Positions 1 to 9,749 of a DNA stretch of 64,000 nt are shown here, in pieces. Source of the stretch: Streptomyces sp. cf386 (GTDB lineage: Bacteria; Actinomycetota; Actinomycetes; Streptomycetales; Streptomycetaceae); assembly GCF_900103585.1 (NCBI RefSeq), contig NZ_FNHV01000012.1:62001-126000 (forward strand). The letters are read 5' to 3'. Both the position numbers and the translations under genes were made by a program. The notes under the pieces were generated by a model, which was not told the DNA's origin, did no database searches, and was given only the letters and a program-made list of their open reading frames with translations. Each line of letters begins with the position of its first letter. The stretch's first letter is position 1.

Positions 1-84
1 CCTCCTACCGTTTCGGTCCAACGCCTCCCCGCGTTCATGCCAATCGGCGTGCGATCCCCTCTGTCCCCTGCGAGGAGACACCCG

Positions 85-1335
<1,251 letters not shown>

Positions 1336-1354
1336 CGGGACCCTCGGGGGACTT

Positions 1355-1383
1355 GGGGCGGAGGACCACGAGGCCTCCGCCCC
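1355..1383. terminator. Hairpin terminator between chitinase and TetR genes
   Basis: A perfect 10-bp stem, GGGGCGGAGG (1355-1364) pairing with CCTCCGCCCC (1374-1383), with a 9-nt loop, lies 20 nt after the chitinase stop. The TetR gene converges on it from the other side, so it can serve both strands. Confidence 0.75.
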
Positions 1384-1385
1384 TC

Positions 1386-1416
1386 GCCCTTTGTCCTTTG
1401 CCCTTTGTCCTTCGCC
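1386..1416. repeat. Short tandem repeat, 14-bp unit
   Basis: GCCCTTTGTCCTTT and GCCCTTTGTCCTTC follow each other directly, with a third partial unit. Each unit is itself two near-identical heptamers. It lies in the convergent gap just after the hairpin and has no evident function; slippage is the likely origin. Confidence 0.6.
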
Positions 1417-1429
1417 CTTGCGGACCGGT

Positions 1430-2089
1430 TCAGTAGTCCCGGCGGGCCGGGTCGGGCGCCTTGTAGGAGGGGTCGAGTTCCTCGATGGCGCGCATGGCGC
1501 CGCCCAGCATCTTCACCAGCAGCTCGCACATGGTGTCGCGGGACAGCTCGGGGCGGTCGATCCAGTCGAGCGTGGCGCCCTCCACGCTGCACACCCAGGC
1601 GAGCAGGCCCATCCGGGCCAGCGGGGCGATGTCGACTCGGCCGTACGCCCCCTCCGCGAGGGTCGCCACGATCGCCTCGCGCACCCCGTCCCGGACGGCG
1701 TGCACCTCGGCGTCGAAGCCGACGCCGCCGCTGACGATGGTGCGGTAAGCGGCCTGGTTGTGCTCGGCGTAGCGGAGGTAGCTGTCGATGGTGCGGTGGA
1801 CCCGGTCCACCGGCTGCAGTTCGACGCCGCTCGCCGCGTAGGTGACCAGGTCGGCGACGGAGTCCTGGATGATCGCCAGGTAGTAGCCGCGCTTGGACTG
1901 GAAGTAGTAGTAAATGAGTCCCTTGGCGACATGGGCCTGCCGGGCGATGTCATCCATGGAGAGCGCGTCGTACGACGTGTCGGCGAACAACTTCCGCCCG
2001 ATACTGATGAGTTCGGCACGACGCGCCACGGAACGCTCGGTGCCGCGGGCCCGGGGACGGGCCGCGTCACGCTGTTGACTGATATTCAA
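1430..2089 (-). CDS. TetR family transcriptional regulator
   Basis: 219-aa TetR-type repressor. The N-terminal helix-turn-helix is clear at about residues 25-70: a helix around RAELISIGRKLFADTSYDALS, then MDDIARQAHVAKGLIYYYFQ with the Y-YYF end typical of the recognition helix and the K of the following helix. The C-terminal part is a ligand-binding helical domain of unknown specificity. The start is read as TTG at 2089 (TTGAATATCAGT); no strong Shine-Dalgarno is visible, so the start is uncertain by a few residues. The upstream gap holds long inverted repeats that could be its operator. It converges with the chitinase gene; nothing in the sequence links the two functionally. Confidence 0.85.
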   Translation of the reverse strand: MNISQQRDAARPRARGTERSVARRAELISIGRKLFADTSYDALSMDDIARQAHVAKGLIYYYFQSKRGYYLAIIQDSVADLVTYAASGVELQPVDRVHRTIDSYLRYAEHNQAAYRTIVSGGVGFDAEVHAVRDGVREAIVATLAEGAYGRVDIAPLARMGLLAWVCSVEGATLDWIDRPELSRDTMCELLVKMLGGAMRAIEELDPSYKAPDPARRDY

Positions 2090-2093
2090 TTTA

Positions 2094-2217
2094 GACCCTG
2101 TTGTTCAACGGGCGGCGGGACATCCGCAGTATGGCAGACCTTCACCAGCTGCTTGTTCGAGTCTGATCGACTCCGATGAACACGCTCGACAACAGGGTCG
2201 GTATTTGTCCGAACAAA
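2094..2217. promoter_or_regulatory. Inverted repeats upstream of the TetR gene
   Basis: GACCCTGTTGT (2094-2104) and its exact complement ACAACAGGGTC (2189-2199) face each other about 85 nt apart. A near-perfect palindrome TTTGTCCGAACAAA lies at 2204-2217. All are within 130 nt of the TetR start, a usual place for autoregulatory operators of this family. Binding is inferred, not shown. Confidence 0.4.
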
Positions 2218-2236
2218 GCGCCCCGTGTGTGCCAGG

Positions 2237-2377
2237 TCACAGCAGTCCGAGCTGGGTGACGAGCATCGCGACGACCACGACAAGGATCCAGCCCATGGCG
2301 TGCTCGAGGATCTTGGGGCCGTCGTCCTTGGGGCCGCCGGTGCGGACCCGGGCGGCTGTGACTGAGTGCGCGGTCAT
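2237..2377 (-). CDS. Small single-span membrane protein (46 aa)
   Basis: Reading from the ATG at 2377 gives a 46-aa protein: a short polar N-terminus (MTAHSVTAARVRTGGPKDDG), then a hydrophobic segment of about 18 residues (WILVVVVAMLVTQLGLL) running to the stop. The upstream extension of the same frame is Arg/Gly-rich and looks non-coding, so I chose the internal start. It has the profile of a tail-anchored small membrane protein. I believe related small proteins occur next to this chitinase in other Streptomyces, but I assign no function. It lies between the TetR and peptidase genes, all leftward. Confidence 0.55.
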   Translation of the reverse strand: MTAHSVTAARVRTGGPKDDGPKILEHAMGWILVVVVAMLVTQLGLL

Positions 2378-2423
2378 ATGCCCACCATGCCATCGGCAAC
2401 GGCCGCCCCGGCGGAGACCTTGC

Positions 2424-3785
2424 TCACAGCACACCCACCGCCGCGAGTGCCGCCCGCTGGCGCGGGGTCGGACGCGCCGGGAAGTAGAGGTAACAGACAC
2501 CGCCGGTGCCGGATACGACCTTGCCCGCGGCGTTGTACCGCTTGGTCCGCAGCCAGATGTTCTCCCATTCGCGCCGCTTGTAGACGCGCCGCACCGCCGG
2601 GTTGCTCGGCGAGTTCGGGTCGTTGGCGATCACGTCGCCGTCGGGGGTGAACCCTATGACGGTCATCAGATGCCCGGCGGTGCCGTACCCCGCCCCGGTC
2701 AGCTCCTCCTTGAGGAAGGACTGGGACGTTATGGCCGGGATGCCGACCGCGATCAGCGTCTCCAGGTCGGTGAGCGATCCGAGCCGGGTGACCACGCCCT
2801 GGAGGTCCTTGAAGGTGGCCGCGTAGGCGGCGTTGAACGGCCAGTTGCCGCAGCCCTCGTACTGGTAGTCGAAGGTGAACCGGGCCGCATGGCAGACCTG
2901 CGGGTCGGCGAACGCCGGATCGACCCAGGCCAGCTGCTCCGGGGTGAGGCGCCCGCCCCAGTACTCGATGATCATCTGCGAGGAGGTGGGGCTGCACCAG
3001 GCCTCGCCGCCGTTGTCGTACTCCGGGTACTGGCCGATGTGGGTCTCCTGCGAGTACCGCGGGACGATCAGTTCTCGGGCGAGGCCCGGCGTGGAGGCCG
3101 GGACGGTGAAGCGGTCGGGGACGTCGGAGCCCATGGCGCCGACCCGCCAGACCTTGGGGGTGAGCTTCGTGCCGGGCTTGCGGTAGAGGGTCAGCCGGAG
3201 CCGGTACGACGTGAGGCGCAGCCCGGTGGCCGGGTCGTCGACGGCGAAGGTGTCCGTCCACACGCTGCTCTTGCCGTCGCTCTGGTCGTCGACCGAGGTC
3301 CGCCGGATGTCCTGGTCGCCGGCGGCCCAGCGGCCCAGCACGTACCAGGGGGTCTCGGTGCCGTCGGTGTAGGTGCCCCGCAGCTCGATCTGGAGCCAGG
3401 TGCCGTCGGGGGTGTGTGCGTTCCAGGAGGCGATCACCTCGGTCGCGGGGACGGTGAGGCGGTGGACGGGGGACGTCCAGGTCGCGTACTCCCAGCGGGC
3501 GGTCCGACCGGTGTGCGGGTCGGTGTAGTCGCTGGCGCCGAGGGGCCCCGCGATCACGATGCCGGGGCGGGCGCCCGCGACGGCACGCGTGCCCTCGGCG
3601 GTGCCGCGGCGCCAGTCGGCGTAGGCGGTCCAGGCGCGGTTGTCGACGGTGCGGGCCGGGGCGTTGGCGAGGGCCGGGGCATCGGCGCCCTCGTCGGCGG
3701 CGGTCGGGCCCGCGCTGCCGGCGACGGCTGCGGCGACGGCGGCGGTCAGGACGGCTCTCCGGGACGGCTGTTCGGCTCTGCTCAT
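2424..3785 (-). CDS. Tat-exported C39-like cysteine peptidase
   Basis: 453-aa exported protein. The start is the ATG at 3785, because the N-terminus then reads PSRRAVLTAAVAAAVAGSAG, a twin-arginine signal sequence; upstream in-frame sequence is unstructured. The C-terminal half is a papain-like C39 peptidase domain: catalytic Cys264 in GEAWCSPTSSQMIIEYWGG, His372 in YGTAGHLMTVIGF, and the following Asn-Asp at about 388-389 in DVIANDPNSPSN. The roughly 200 residues before it are beta-rich (WTSPVHRL, SWNAHTPDGTWLQIEL), likely an accessory binding domain. Unlike bacteriocin-processing C39 domains it is not fused to an ABC transporter, so it is better viewed as a secreted hydrolase of unknown substrate. 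It lies downstream of a permease gene. Confidence 0.82.
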   Translation of the reverse strand: MSRAEQPSRRAVLTAAVAAAVAGSAGPTAADEGADAPALANAPARTVDNRAWTAYADWRRGTAEGTRAVAGARPGIVIAGPLGASDYTDPHTGRTARWEYATWTSPVHRLTVPATEVIASWNAHTPDGTWLQIELRGTYTDGTETPWYVLGRWAAGDQDIRRTSVDDQSDGKSSVWTDTFAVDDPATGLRLTSYRLRLTLYRKPGTKLTPKVWRVGAMGSDVPDRFTVPASTPGLARELIVPRYSQETHIGQYPEYDNGGEAWCSPTSSQMIIEYWGGRLTPEQLAWVDPAFADPQVCHAARFTFDYQYEGCGNWPFNAAYAATFKDLQGVVTRLGSLTDLETLIAVGIPAITSQSFLKEELTGAGYGTAGHLMTVIGFTPDGDVIANDPNSPSNPAVRRVYKRREWENIWLRTKRYNAAGKVVSGTGGVCYLYFPARPTPRQRAALAAVGVL

Positions 3786-4031
3786 GGGCGGAAGACTCCC
3801 AGGTGTCCGAGTCGGCAAGGTCCAATGCACGGCTGTCCGCCAACTATGGCTGCAGGAGGCACCGTCTGCCAGCACTTCGGCCCCTGGCGCGCCTACCAAT
3901 ATTGGTCTCGACCACTGGCGCGAAGCGGGACGGCCCTCCGCCCCAACCTCCTTATGAGCAGGGCGAGATGAGCGAGCCGGGTCTCGGCGTACGTCGCTGC
4001 AACGGCGTACGCCGAGACGGGTGACAGATCG

Positions 4032-5573
4032 TCAGACGAGATCCATGGCGGCGACTTCGTCCGGACGGCCGTAGCTGACCGGGCCGTGGAAGCGGCGGCG
4101 GGCGGTGGTGAACCACCACACCGTGGCCACGGCCAGGACGACGGCCAGGGCGATCGGCGCGTAGTTGAAGGAGTGGGCGGTGATCGGTGAGGCGTGCGGC
4201 AGCATGAACAGGACGCTGCTGAGCATGATCCAGGCCACCGCTACGGCCCCGACCGGCCGTCCCCACCGGCCCAGGTGCCAGGGCCCCGGCTGGAACTCGT
4301 CCCCCAGCCTCAGCCGGAGCAGGATCGGGACGGCGTAGGCGAGGAAGAGGCCGACGACGTTGACGCTGACGATGGCGGTGAACGCCGTGTGCGACCACCA
4401 GCCGGGCAGCACGAGCGCCAGCGAGCAGGCGACCGCCAGCCACACCGCCTTGACGGGGGTGCGGGTGCGCGGCGAGACCGAGTGCCACCAGCGGGAGCCC
4501 GGCATCGCGCCGTCCCGGGAGAAGGCGAAGATCTGTCGGGTGTTGCTGGTGAGATTGGCGAGGCCGCAGAAGAGCATGGCGCCGATCACGATCAGCAGCA
4601 GCGCCTTCGCGGTGCCGAGACCGAGCCCGTCGATCAGGATCTGCACGGGCGGTGCGTCGGCACTCGCCACCCGGTCGTAGTCACGAATGCTGTAGACCAA
4701 TGCGAGCATCAGCAGCAGACCCGCGATCGCCGAGAATCCGATCGCCCGCGTGATCCCCCGCGGCGCGTTCACCGTCGCCCGGACCGTTTCCTCGGACATG
4801 TGGAAGCTGCCGTCGAAGCCGGTGAAGGTCCAGCTGGTGACCAGCAGACCGAGCATCCCGCCGTAAAGGCCGCTCGTGAAACCGGTGTTGTTCACGAAAT
4901 GCGTGACGAAGGAAGCCGACTGATGATGTTCGGGCATCACGATCAGCGCACTCACGATCACCACGAGTCCGATCAGCAGCCACCACACGGAGATCCGGTT
5001 CAGGACGGCCACCAGCTGCACGGTGTAGGTGTTGGCGAGCCCCTGGAGCACGATGATCAGGGCCGTGATCAGCACCGTCCGGTGCGGGGTCGGCTCGTAC
5101 GAGGGCCACTGCAGGGCGATGAAGGCCTGGAGAAAGGTCGCGGCGGCGTACCCGGTGGCGGCCGTCCCGCCGACCTGGCCCACGAAGTTCAGCCAGCCGG
5201 TGTACCAGGACCAGGCGCCCTTGTGCCGTTTGGCGAGCTTTCCGGCGGAGAAATACAACGCGCCGCTCGTCGGATAGGCCGAGGCGACTTCCGCCATCGA
5301 TGCTCCCACGAAGAGCACCATGACGGAGACGCCGATCCAGCCGAAGACTAGAATTGCCGGTCCGCCCGCGTTCAGACCGAAACCGATTGCCGAGAAGATG
5401 CCCGAGATGATGTTGATGATGGTGAACGAGATGGCGAAATTGTCGAACGCCTGAAAACGCCGCGTGAGTTTTCTCGGATAACCCATGGCGTGCAGGGTGG
5501 CGTCGTCGTCGAGCTCGATCGGAACCGCTCCCCCGCGCGCTGTGGCACGCGGAGCCGTTATCCCTTCTGACAC
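4032..5573 (-). CDS. APC family amino acid permease
   Basis: 513-aa integral membrane transporter of the amino acid-polyamine-organocation superfamily, GABA/choline-permease-like. About 12 membrane spans are visible, beginning around FAISFTIINIISGIFSAIGF. The GxGxNAGGPA-type motif of helix 1 (IGFGLNAGGPAILVFGWIGV) and the conserved helix-loop MSEETVRATVNAPRGITRAI between spans 6 and 7 fit this group. The start is GTG at 5573 with AAAGG eight bases upstream; an in-frame extension to 6320 overlaps the neighbouring gene in another frame and is not real. The substrate cannot be read from sequence; GABA, ethanolamine or another small amine are reasonable. A hypothetical gene lies 38 nt upstream in the same direction, so the two may be co-transcribed. 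Confidence 0.88.
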   Translation of the reverse strand: MSEGITAPRATARGGAVPIELDDDATLHAMGYPRKLTRRFQAFDNFAISFTIINIISGIFSAIGFGLNAGGPAILVFGWIGVSVMVLFVGASMAEVASAYPTSGALYFSAGKLAKRHKGAWSWYTGWLNFVGQVGGTAATGYAAATFLQAFIALQWPSYEPTPHRTVLITALIIVLQGLANTYTVQLVAVLNRISVWWLLIGLVVIVSALIVMPEHHQSASFVTHFVNNTGFTSGLYGGMLGLLVTSWTFTGFDGSFHMSEETVRATVNAPRGITRAIGFSAIAGLLLMLALVYSIRDYDRVASADAPPVQILIDGLGLGTAKALLLIVIGAMLFCGLANLTSNTRQIFAFSRDGAMPGSRWWHSVSPRTRTPVKAVWLAVACSLALVLPGWWSHTAFTAIVSVNVVGLFLAYAVPILLRLRLGDEFQPGPWHLGRWGRPVGAVAVAWIMLSSVLFMLPHASPITAHSFNYAPIALAVVLAVATVWWFTTARRRFHGPVSYGRPDEVAAMDLV

Positions 5574-5611
5574 GGAACGGACCTTTCTCTTGGGTGGGGG
5601 GTTGCGGTACG

Positions 5612-6565
5612 TCAGGCGGTCGGTACTGGCAGCCCGCAGGCGCGGCGCGCCCGGGACAGCTGCTCGGCCGGGTCGCCGAAGACGGACCAGGGCATACGGG
5701 AGGCGTACGGCCCCATCGCCGTGAAGGCGGCGCGTGCCTCCTCCTCGCGCCGGGCCATGACCAGGGCGTGGGCGAGGTAGGCCAGGTCGAGAACGGGGGT
5801 GGAGCGGTACTCGGCCACCGCGGGCAGCCAGTTCTCGTGGATCGCCAGCGCGGTCGAGGTCCACTGCGGCTGCTCCCAGACACGGTCGGCGAGCAGCCTG
5901 GTCGGGTCGTAGCACTCGACCAGGGCGACCAGGGGCAGCAGGCGCAGCGGTGAGTCGGCGGGCGCACGCTGGCCGAGGAACGCGGCGACGTCCCATGCGG
6001 CGGTCACGGAGCCGCCGTACCGAGCGAAGAAGCAGGCCAGGAAGCGGTGATGGGCCTCGCGGTGCCAGGGGTCGAGCGAGAGGATGTGCGCGAACAGACG
6101 CCAGGGCCCGGGCGGTGCGGTGAGCAGCCCGCGCGGCGCCTGGTCGCGCAGCCGGTGCAGCCGGGCCATGGCCAGCTTGGCCACCCAGGGCGTGGGATCG
6201 GCGGGGTCGGCCGAGGCGGCCCGCTCGCAGGCGGCCAGCGCTATCCGCTCCAGCGCCTCGGTGCGCGGGTCGCGGGCGTCGGCCGCGCGCAGCGCCCGCA
6301 GTACGGCGACCCGGGCCCACAGCAGCGCCGCCTCGGGGCCGGGCTCCTCGGCGAGCCAGCGTTCCACGAGGTCGGAGTCGGCGGCCTCCGAGGCGAGCAC
6401 GAGGGAGCGGTGGGCGCGCAGGGCGAAGTCACCGCGGGTTTCGGCCAGGGCGTCCCGGGCGCTCAGATATCGGCCGGCCCGGACATCGACGCATACGCTC
6501 GCGAGCACGCGGTCGTCGGCAGCCGGATGCCACACATACTGCCCTTCGAATAACCCCGCGGTCAT
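5612..6565 (-). CDS. Hypothetical helical protein with TTA codon 5
   Basis: 317-aa soluble protein with no family I can name. It is rich in Ala, Leu and Arg and built of amphipathic helices resembling TPR-like repeats (for example WVAKLAMARLHRLRDQAP and VLDLAYLAHALVMARREEEA), with many Trp and His residues. No signal peptide or membrane span is seen. Codon 5 is TTA (6551-6553), rare in Streptomyces and translated by the bldA tRNA, so its product may appear only late in development. It lies just upstream of the permease gene in the same direction. Confidence 0.7.
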   Translation of the reverse strand: MTAGLFEGQYVWHPAADDRVLASVCVDVRAGRYLSARDALAETRGDFALRAHRSLVLASEAADSDLVERWLAEEPGPEAALLWARVAVLRALRAADARDPRTEALERIALAACERAASADPADPTPWVAKLAMARLHRLRDQAPRGLLTAPPGPWRLFAHILSLDPWHREAHHRFLACFFARYGGSVTAAWDVAAFLGQRAPADSPLRLLPLVALVECYDPTRLLADRVWEQPQWTSTALAIHENWLPAVAEYRSTPVLDLAYLAHALVMARREEEARAAFTAMGPYASRMPWSVFGDPAEQLSRARRACGLPVPTA

Positions 6566-6889
6566 CTGCCCCAGCCCATCCCCCGTTACGGCACCTCACA
6601 GTTGTGCACCAGGAACCTTACTCATCGTGGGACTCAACCGGAACGTACATTTCGGGGTGGCGGCCGGAGTTTTTCGGCGGCATTGCGGCTCGGCCGGGGC
6701 TAGTTCAAAGCGACACCTTTTCTCATTCCGTCCCGCCGTCATGGACACCACCCCGCCCCGGCAACCGCTTTCACTCCCCACTAGAATGTTCCAAAGAAAT
6801 ATGCCGACCTCCACTTCACTCCGGGAAAAACGATTCACGACCTCGCCACCCGGCTCCGCCGACTCCCCCCGTCCTGCGGCCCCGTCCGC
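6566..6889. other. Divergent intergenic region with promoter-like element
   Basis: This 324-nt gap separates the leftward hypothetical gene from the rightward kinase gene. A TAGAAT -10-like hexamer lies at 6782-6787 on the plus strand. The last 57 nt (6833-6889) read in frame with the kinase gene and look like coding sequence without a standard start codon. Nothing else clear was seen. Confidence 0.4.
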
Positions 6890-7426
6890 ATGGTCGCCGT
6901 CGACGGGCACGCCGGCTCCGGAAAGTCCACGTTCGCCGGGCAGTTGGCCCGGGCCCTGGACGACGCCCCGGTGCTGCATCTCGACGACATCGCGAGCCAT
7001 GACGAGCTGTTCGAGTGGACCGGCCGCCTGCTGACCCAGGTGATCGAACCCCTCACCCGGGGCGAGACCGCCCACTACACCCCCTACGACTGGCGGGCCC
7101 GCCGATTCGGACCGCCCCTTCCCGTACCCCCTGCCCCGGTGGTCGTCGTCGAGGGCGTCGGCGCCGGCCGCCGTGCGCTGCGCCCGCATCTCGCCCAGTT
7201 GCTGTGGATGGAGCTGCCGCACGAGGAGTCCTGGGCGCGGGGCCGCTCACGGGACGGGGAGGAGCAGCGGGAGTTCTGGCGGGGGTGGGTCCGGGCGGAG
7301 CGGAAACACTTCGCCGACGACCCTTCCCGGCCGTTCGCCGATCTTCTGATTCGACAGTGCGGCAAGGGGTATGAGGTGACTAATGGGCCCGCTGGGACGG
7401 TTGGACCGGACCAGCCCTTCACGTAG
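6890..7426 (+). CDS. P-loop nucleoside/uridine kinase-like protein
   Basis: 178-aa P-loop NTPase resembling uridine kinases. The Walker A motif is right at the start (AVDGHAGSGKSTFAGQL). A DD pair in VLHLDDIASHDELFEW follows beta-strand 2, and VVVVEGVGAGRRAL is the later strand typical of the uridine kinase/phosphoribulokinase fold. The likely activity is phosphate transfer from ATP to a nucleoside or small metabolite; the substrate is unknown. The ATG at 6890 is the first usual start, but 19 in-frame codons before it (IHDLATRLRRLPPSCGPVR) look like normal family sequence, preceded only by ATT at 6833 with GGGAAAAA in front. The true start may therefore be ATT. Confidence 0.75.
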   Translation: MVAVDGHAGSGKSTFAGQLARALDDAPVLHLDDIASHDELFEWTGRLLTQVIEPLTRGETAHYTPYDWRARRFGPPLPVPPAPVVVVEGVGAGRRALRPHLAQLLWMELPHEESWARGRSRDGEEQREFWRGWVRAERKHFADDPSRPFADLLIRQCGKGYEVTNGPAGTVGPDQPFT

Positions 7427-7502
7427 GGTGACGGCCCATCGGCAATGTGCTGAACTTGTGAAGAGCCTTGCGGGATTAGTTACCGGAGTGCTTCAACTCG
7501 GC

Positions 7503-7532
7503 TTGACCGGGGGGCCGTACAGGACTTACGTT
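7503..7532 (+). promoter_or_regulatory. Sigma-70 type promoter for a short transcript
   Basis: TTGACC (7503-7508), an 18-nt spacer and TACGTT (7527-7532) fit the HrdB pattern TTGAC-N18-TAnnnT. The expected start is near 7539. A strong terminator ends at 7606, so the promoter seems to serve a very short RNA rather than the ATPase gene beginning 345 nt later. Confidence 0.5.
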
Positions 7533-7538
7533 CTCAAT

Positions 7539-7612
7539 GTGCGGCCAATCGAGGTCGCCCCCATACGCGAAGCCCCCGGTTGTTCCCCCGTGATCGGGGG
7601 CTTCGTTCTGCC
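7539..7612 (+). ncRNA. Candidate small RNA of about 70 nt
   Basis: Between a good housekeeping promoter and a strong terminator lies a segment of about 70 nt with no convincing ORF. It contains unpaired CCCCC tracts, one at 7558-7562 and one in the terminator loop at 7585-7589. C-rich accessible loops are a feature of actinobacterial small RNAs such as 6C/B11, but I cannot establish membership by eye. A leader attenuator for the downstream AAA+ gene is an alternative. Confidence 0.4.
7567..7606 (+). terminator. Strong intrinsic hairpin
   Basis: CGAAGCCCCCG (7568-7578) pairs with CGGGGGCTTCG (7595-7605); a G-T closing pair extends it by one. The loop is 16 nt and carries CCCCC. It ends the candidate small RNA and may also insulate the kinase gene from the ATPase gene. 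Confidence 0.75.
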
Positions 7613-7883
7613 CTCACACCACTTTTCGCGCGCCGTGAGGCGTTATTCGCTCACCCTCGGTCACCGAGCGCGGTGCACGCGATCTGCTCCCACCTCGTCA
7701 AACGGCCTGTGCGGCACCCTGGGGCGGGCATGCTCGCGCAGGTACGATGCCCTCGGTGCGACCTACGGACGGCTGCTCTGCGCACCGTTGCAACTCCGGT
7801 CCGCGGTACGGCGGTTCGAACAAGGCGGCCCCGGGCGACGGCCCGGCGGCCAACCGACGGGGGCACGGTCTGTGGGGGACGGG

Positions 7884-9749
7884 ATGGACTTCGGCATGCA
7901 GGGCCCCGAGGCCCCGGCCGACCTCGCCTGGTTGCGAGGTGTGGATGCCTACACGATGGGGGCCTATCCGCAGGCGGAGGAGGAGTTCCGCACCGCGGTG
8001 CGGATCGATCCCGGGATGGCCGACGGCTGGCTCGGCCTGCACGCGCTGCGCGTCGACACGACGACGGCGCTGCTGCGAATGTTCCGCCACCGGGACCGCT
8101 TCGGGGAGCAGCGCACCCGGCACCGGCGGACGATCAACTCCTGGTACTGGCTGGGCTGGTGGGTGCAGCCGGTCCTGGAGAGCCCGCGCGATCTGCTGCT
8201 GGCCCACGCCTCGCACTGGCTGGACGGCCGGCACGTCCCGGAGCTGGACCGCGCGCTCGCCGGACTGCCGCCCGTGGACACCGACCACCAGGTCCGCTTT
8301 CTGCACGCCTGCCGCGCCTACCTGGTCAAGGACTGGGAACAGCTGGTCCGGCACACCGACCCGCTGCTCGACGATCAGCTGCTCGGCATCGAGGCGGGTC
8401 TGTTCGGCGGCATGGCGCGGGTGCGGCTGGAGATGTACGGCCAGGCCGAACCGCTCCTGTCGGCCGCGCTGATGCGCTGCCGCAGTGAGCAGCCGCAGCG
8501 CAAGGAGCTGCGGTACTGGCTGGCCCGGGCGCACGAGGGCACGGGCAGGTCCGCCGCTGCCTTACCGCTCTACCGCGCCGTGCACCGCGTCGACCCCGCC
8601 TTCATGGACACCTCGGCCCGGCTCGCGGCCATCGCCGAGGGCGACGGGTACGACGACCCCACCGACCTCGCGGCGATCACGCTGACCGGGATGGGGCAGG
8701 ACGTGGTCGACGGTCCCGACGGGTTCGATCCGCTCTTCGGCACCGAGGGACGGGACCTGAGGCTGCCGGACGCCGACCTGCCGCCCACCGGTCCGCTGCC
8801 GTCGGTGATCGATCCGACCGTGCGCGAGAAGACGGCCGTAGGGTCACAGCCACTGCCCGCCGGGCCCACCGACCCCGGGTTACTCGAGGAGGCGCTCGCC
8901 GAGCTCGAGCGCATGGTGGGGCTCGAACCCGTCAAACGCCAGGTCAAGGCGCTGTCCGCCCAGTTGAACATGGCCCGGCTGCGGGCCGGGCAGGGGCTGC
9001 CGGTCCAGCCGCCGAAACGGCACTTCGTCTTCTCCGGCCCCTCGGGCACCGGCAAGACCACGGTCGCCCGCATCCTGGGCCGCGTCTTCTACGCCCTCGG
9101 GCTCCTCGGCGGCGACCATCTCGTGGAGGCCCAGCGCGCCGACCTCGTCGGCGAGTACCTGGGCCAGACGGCCGTGAAGGCCAACGAGCTCATCGACTCC
9201 GCGCTCGGCGGGGTCCTCTTCGTGGACGAGGCGTACTCCCTCTCCAACTCCGGCTACGGCAAGGGCGACGCCTACGGCGACGAAGCCCTTCAGGTGCTGC
9301 TGAAGCGCGCGGAGGACAACCGGGACCACCTGGTGGTGATCCTGGCCGGCTATCCCGAGGGCATGGACCGCTTGCTTGCCGCTAACCCCGGCCTGTCCTC
9401 GCGCTTCACAAGCCGTGTCGACTTCCCCTCGTACCGCCCCCTCGAACTGACCTCGATCGGCGAGGTGCTCGCCGCGGAGAACGGGGACGTGTGGGACGAG
9501 GAGGCGCTGGACGAGCTGCGGTCGATCGCCGGGCACGTGGTCGATCAGGGGTGGATCGACGAGCTGGGCAACGGGCGGTTCCTGCGGACGCTGTACGAGA
9601 AGAGCTGTGCCTACCGGGATCTGCGGTTGACGACCTATCCGGGGGCGTTGACGAGGGACGACCTGTCGACGTTGCGGCTGCCGGATCTGATGCAGGCGTA
9701 CGGCGAAGTGCTGTCGGGAAGGGGCCCGCAGGACCCGTCCGCCATCTGA
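7884..9749 (+). CDS. CbxX/CfxQ-type AAA+ ATPase with two TTA codons
   Basis: 621-aa AAA+ ATPase of the CbxX/CfxQ (EccA-like) group. Residues 1 to about 280 form TPR-like helical repeats (for example AYPQAEEEFRTAVRIDPGMADGW would be one repeat, seen near the start). The AAA module follows: Walker A GPSGTGKT at 385-392 and Walker B LFVDEAYS with Asp448-Glu449, then an Arg-finger region around PGLSSRFTSRVDFPSY. Family members act as red-type Rubisco activases or type VII secretion ATPases; neither Rubisco nor ESX genes are here, so the client is unknown. In-frame TTA codons occur at codons 227 and 333, suggesting bldA dependence. ATG 7884 was chosen; an in-frame GTG at 7872 is possible. Confidence 0.88.
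   Translation: MDFGMQGPEAPADLAWLRGVDAYTMGAYPQAEEEFRTAVRIDPGMADGWLGLHALRVDTTTALLRMFRHRDRFGEQRTRHRRTINSWYWLGWWVQPVLESPRDLLLAHASHWLDGRHVPELDRALAGLPPVDTDHQVRFLHACRAYLVKDWEQLVRHTDPLLDDQLLGIEAGLFGGMARVRLEMYGQAEPLLSAALMRCRSEQPQRKELRYWLARAHEGTGRSAAALPLYRAVHRVDPAFMDTSARLAAIAEGDGYDDPTDLAAITLTGMGQDVVDGPDGFDPLFGTEGRDLRLPDADLPPTGPLPSVIDPTVREKTAVGSQPLPAGPTDPGLLEEALAELERMVGLEPVKRQVKALSAQLNMARLRAGQGLPVQPPKRHFVFSGPSGTGKTTVARILGRVFYALGLLGGDHLVEAQRADLVGEYLGQTAVKANELIDSALGGVLFVDEAYSLSNSGYGKGDAYGDEALQVLLKRAEDNRDHLVVILAGYPEGMDRLLAANPGLSSRFTSRVDFPSYRPLELTSIGEVLAAENGDVWDEEALDELRSIAGHVVDQGWIDELGNGRFLRTLYEKSCAYRDLRLTTYPGALTRDDLSTLRLPDLMQAYGEVLSGRGPQDPSAI

Noticed and set aside
1..84. Chi direct repeats before the first chitinase gene
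   Set aside because: Only 84 nt available; GGTCCAACGCC at about 16-26 is too weak a match to call.
7427..7883. tRNA or tmRNA in the gap before the AAA+ gene
   Set aside because: No cloverleaf, CCA end or T-loop; only the terminator hairpin is clear.
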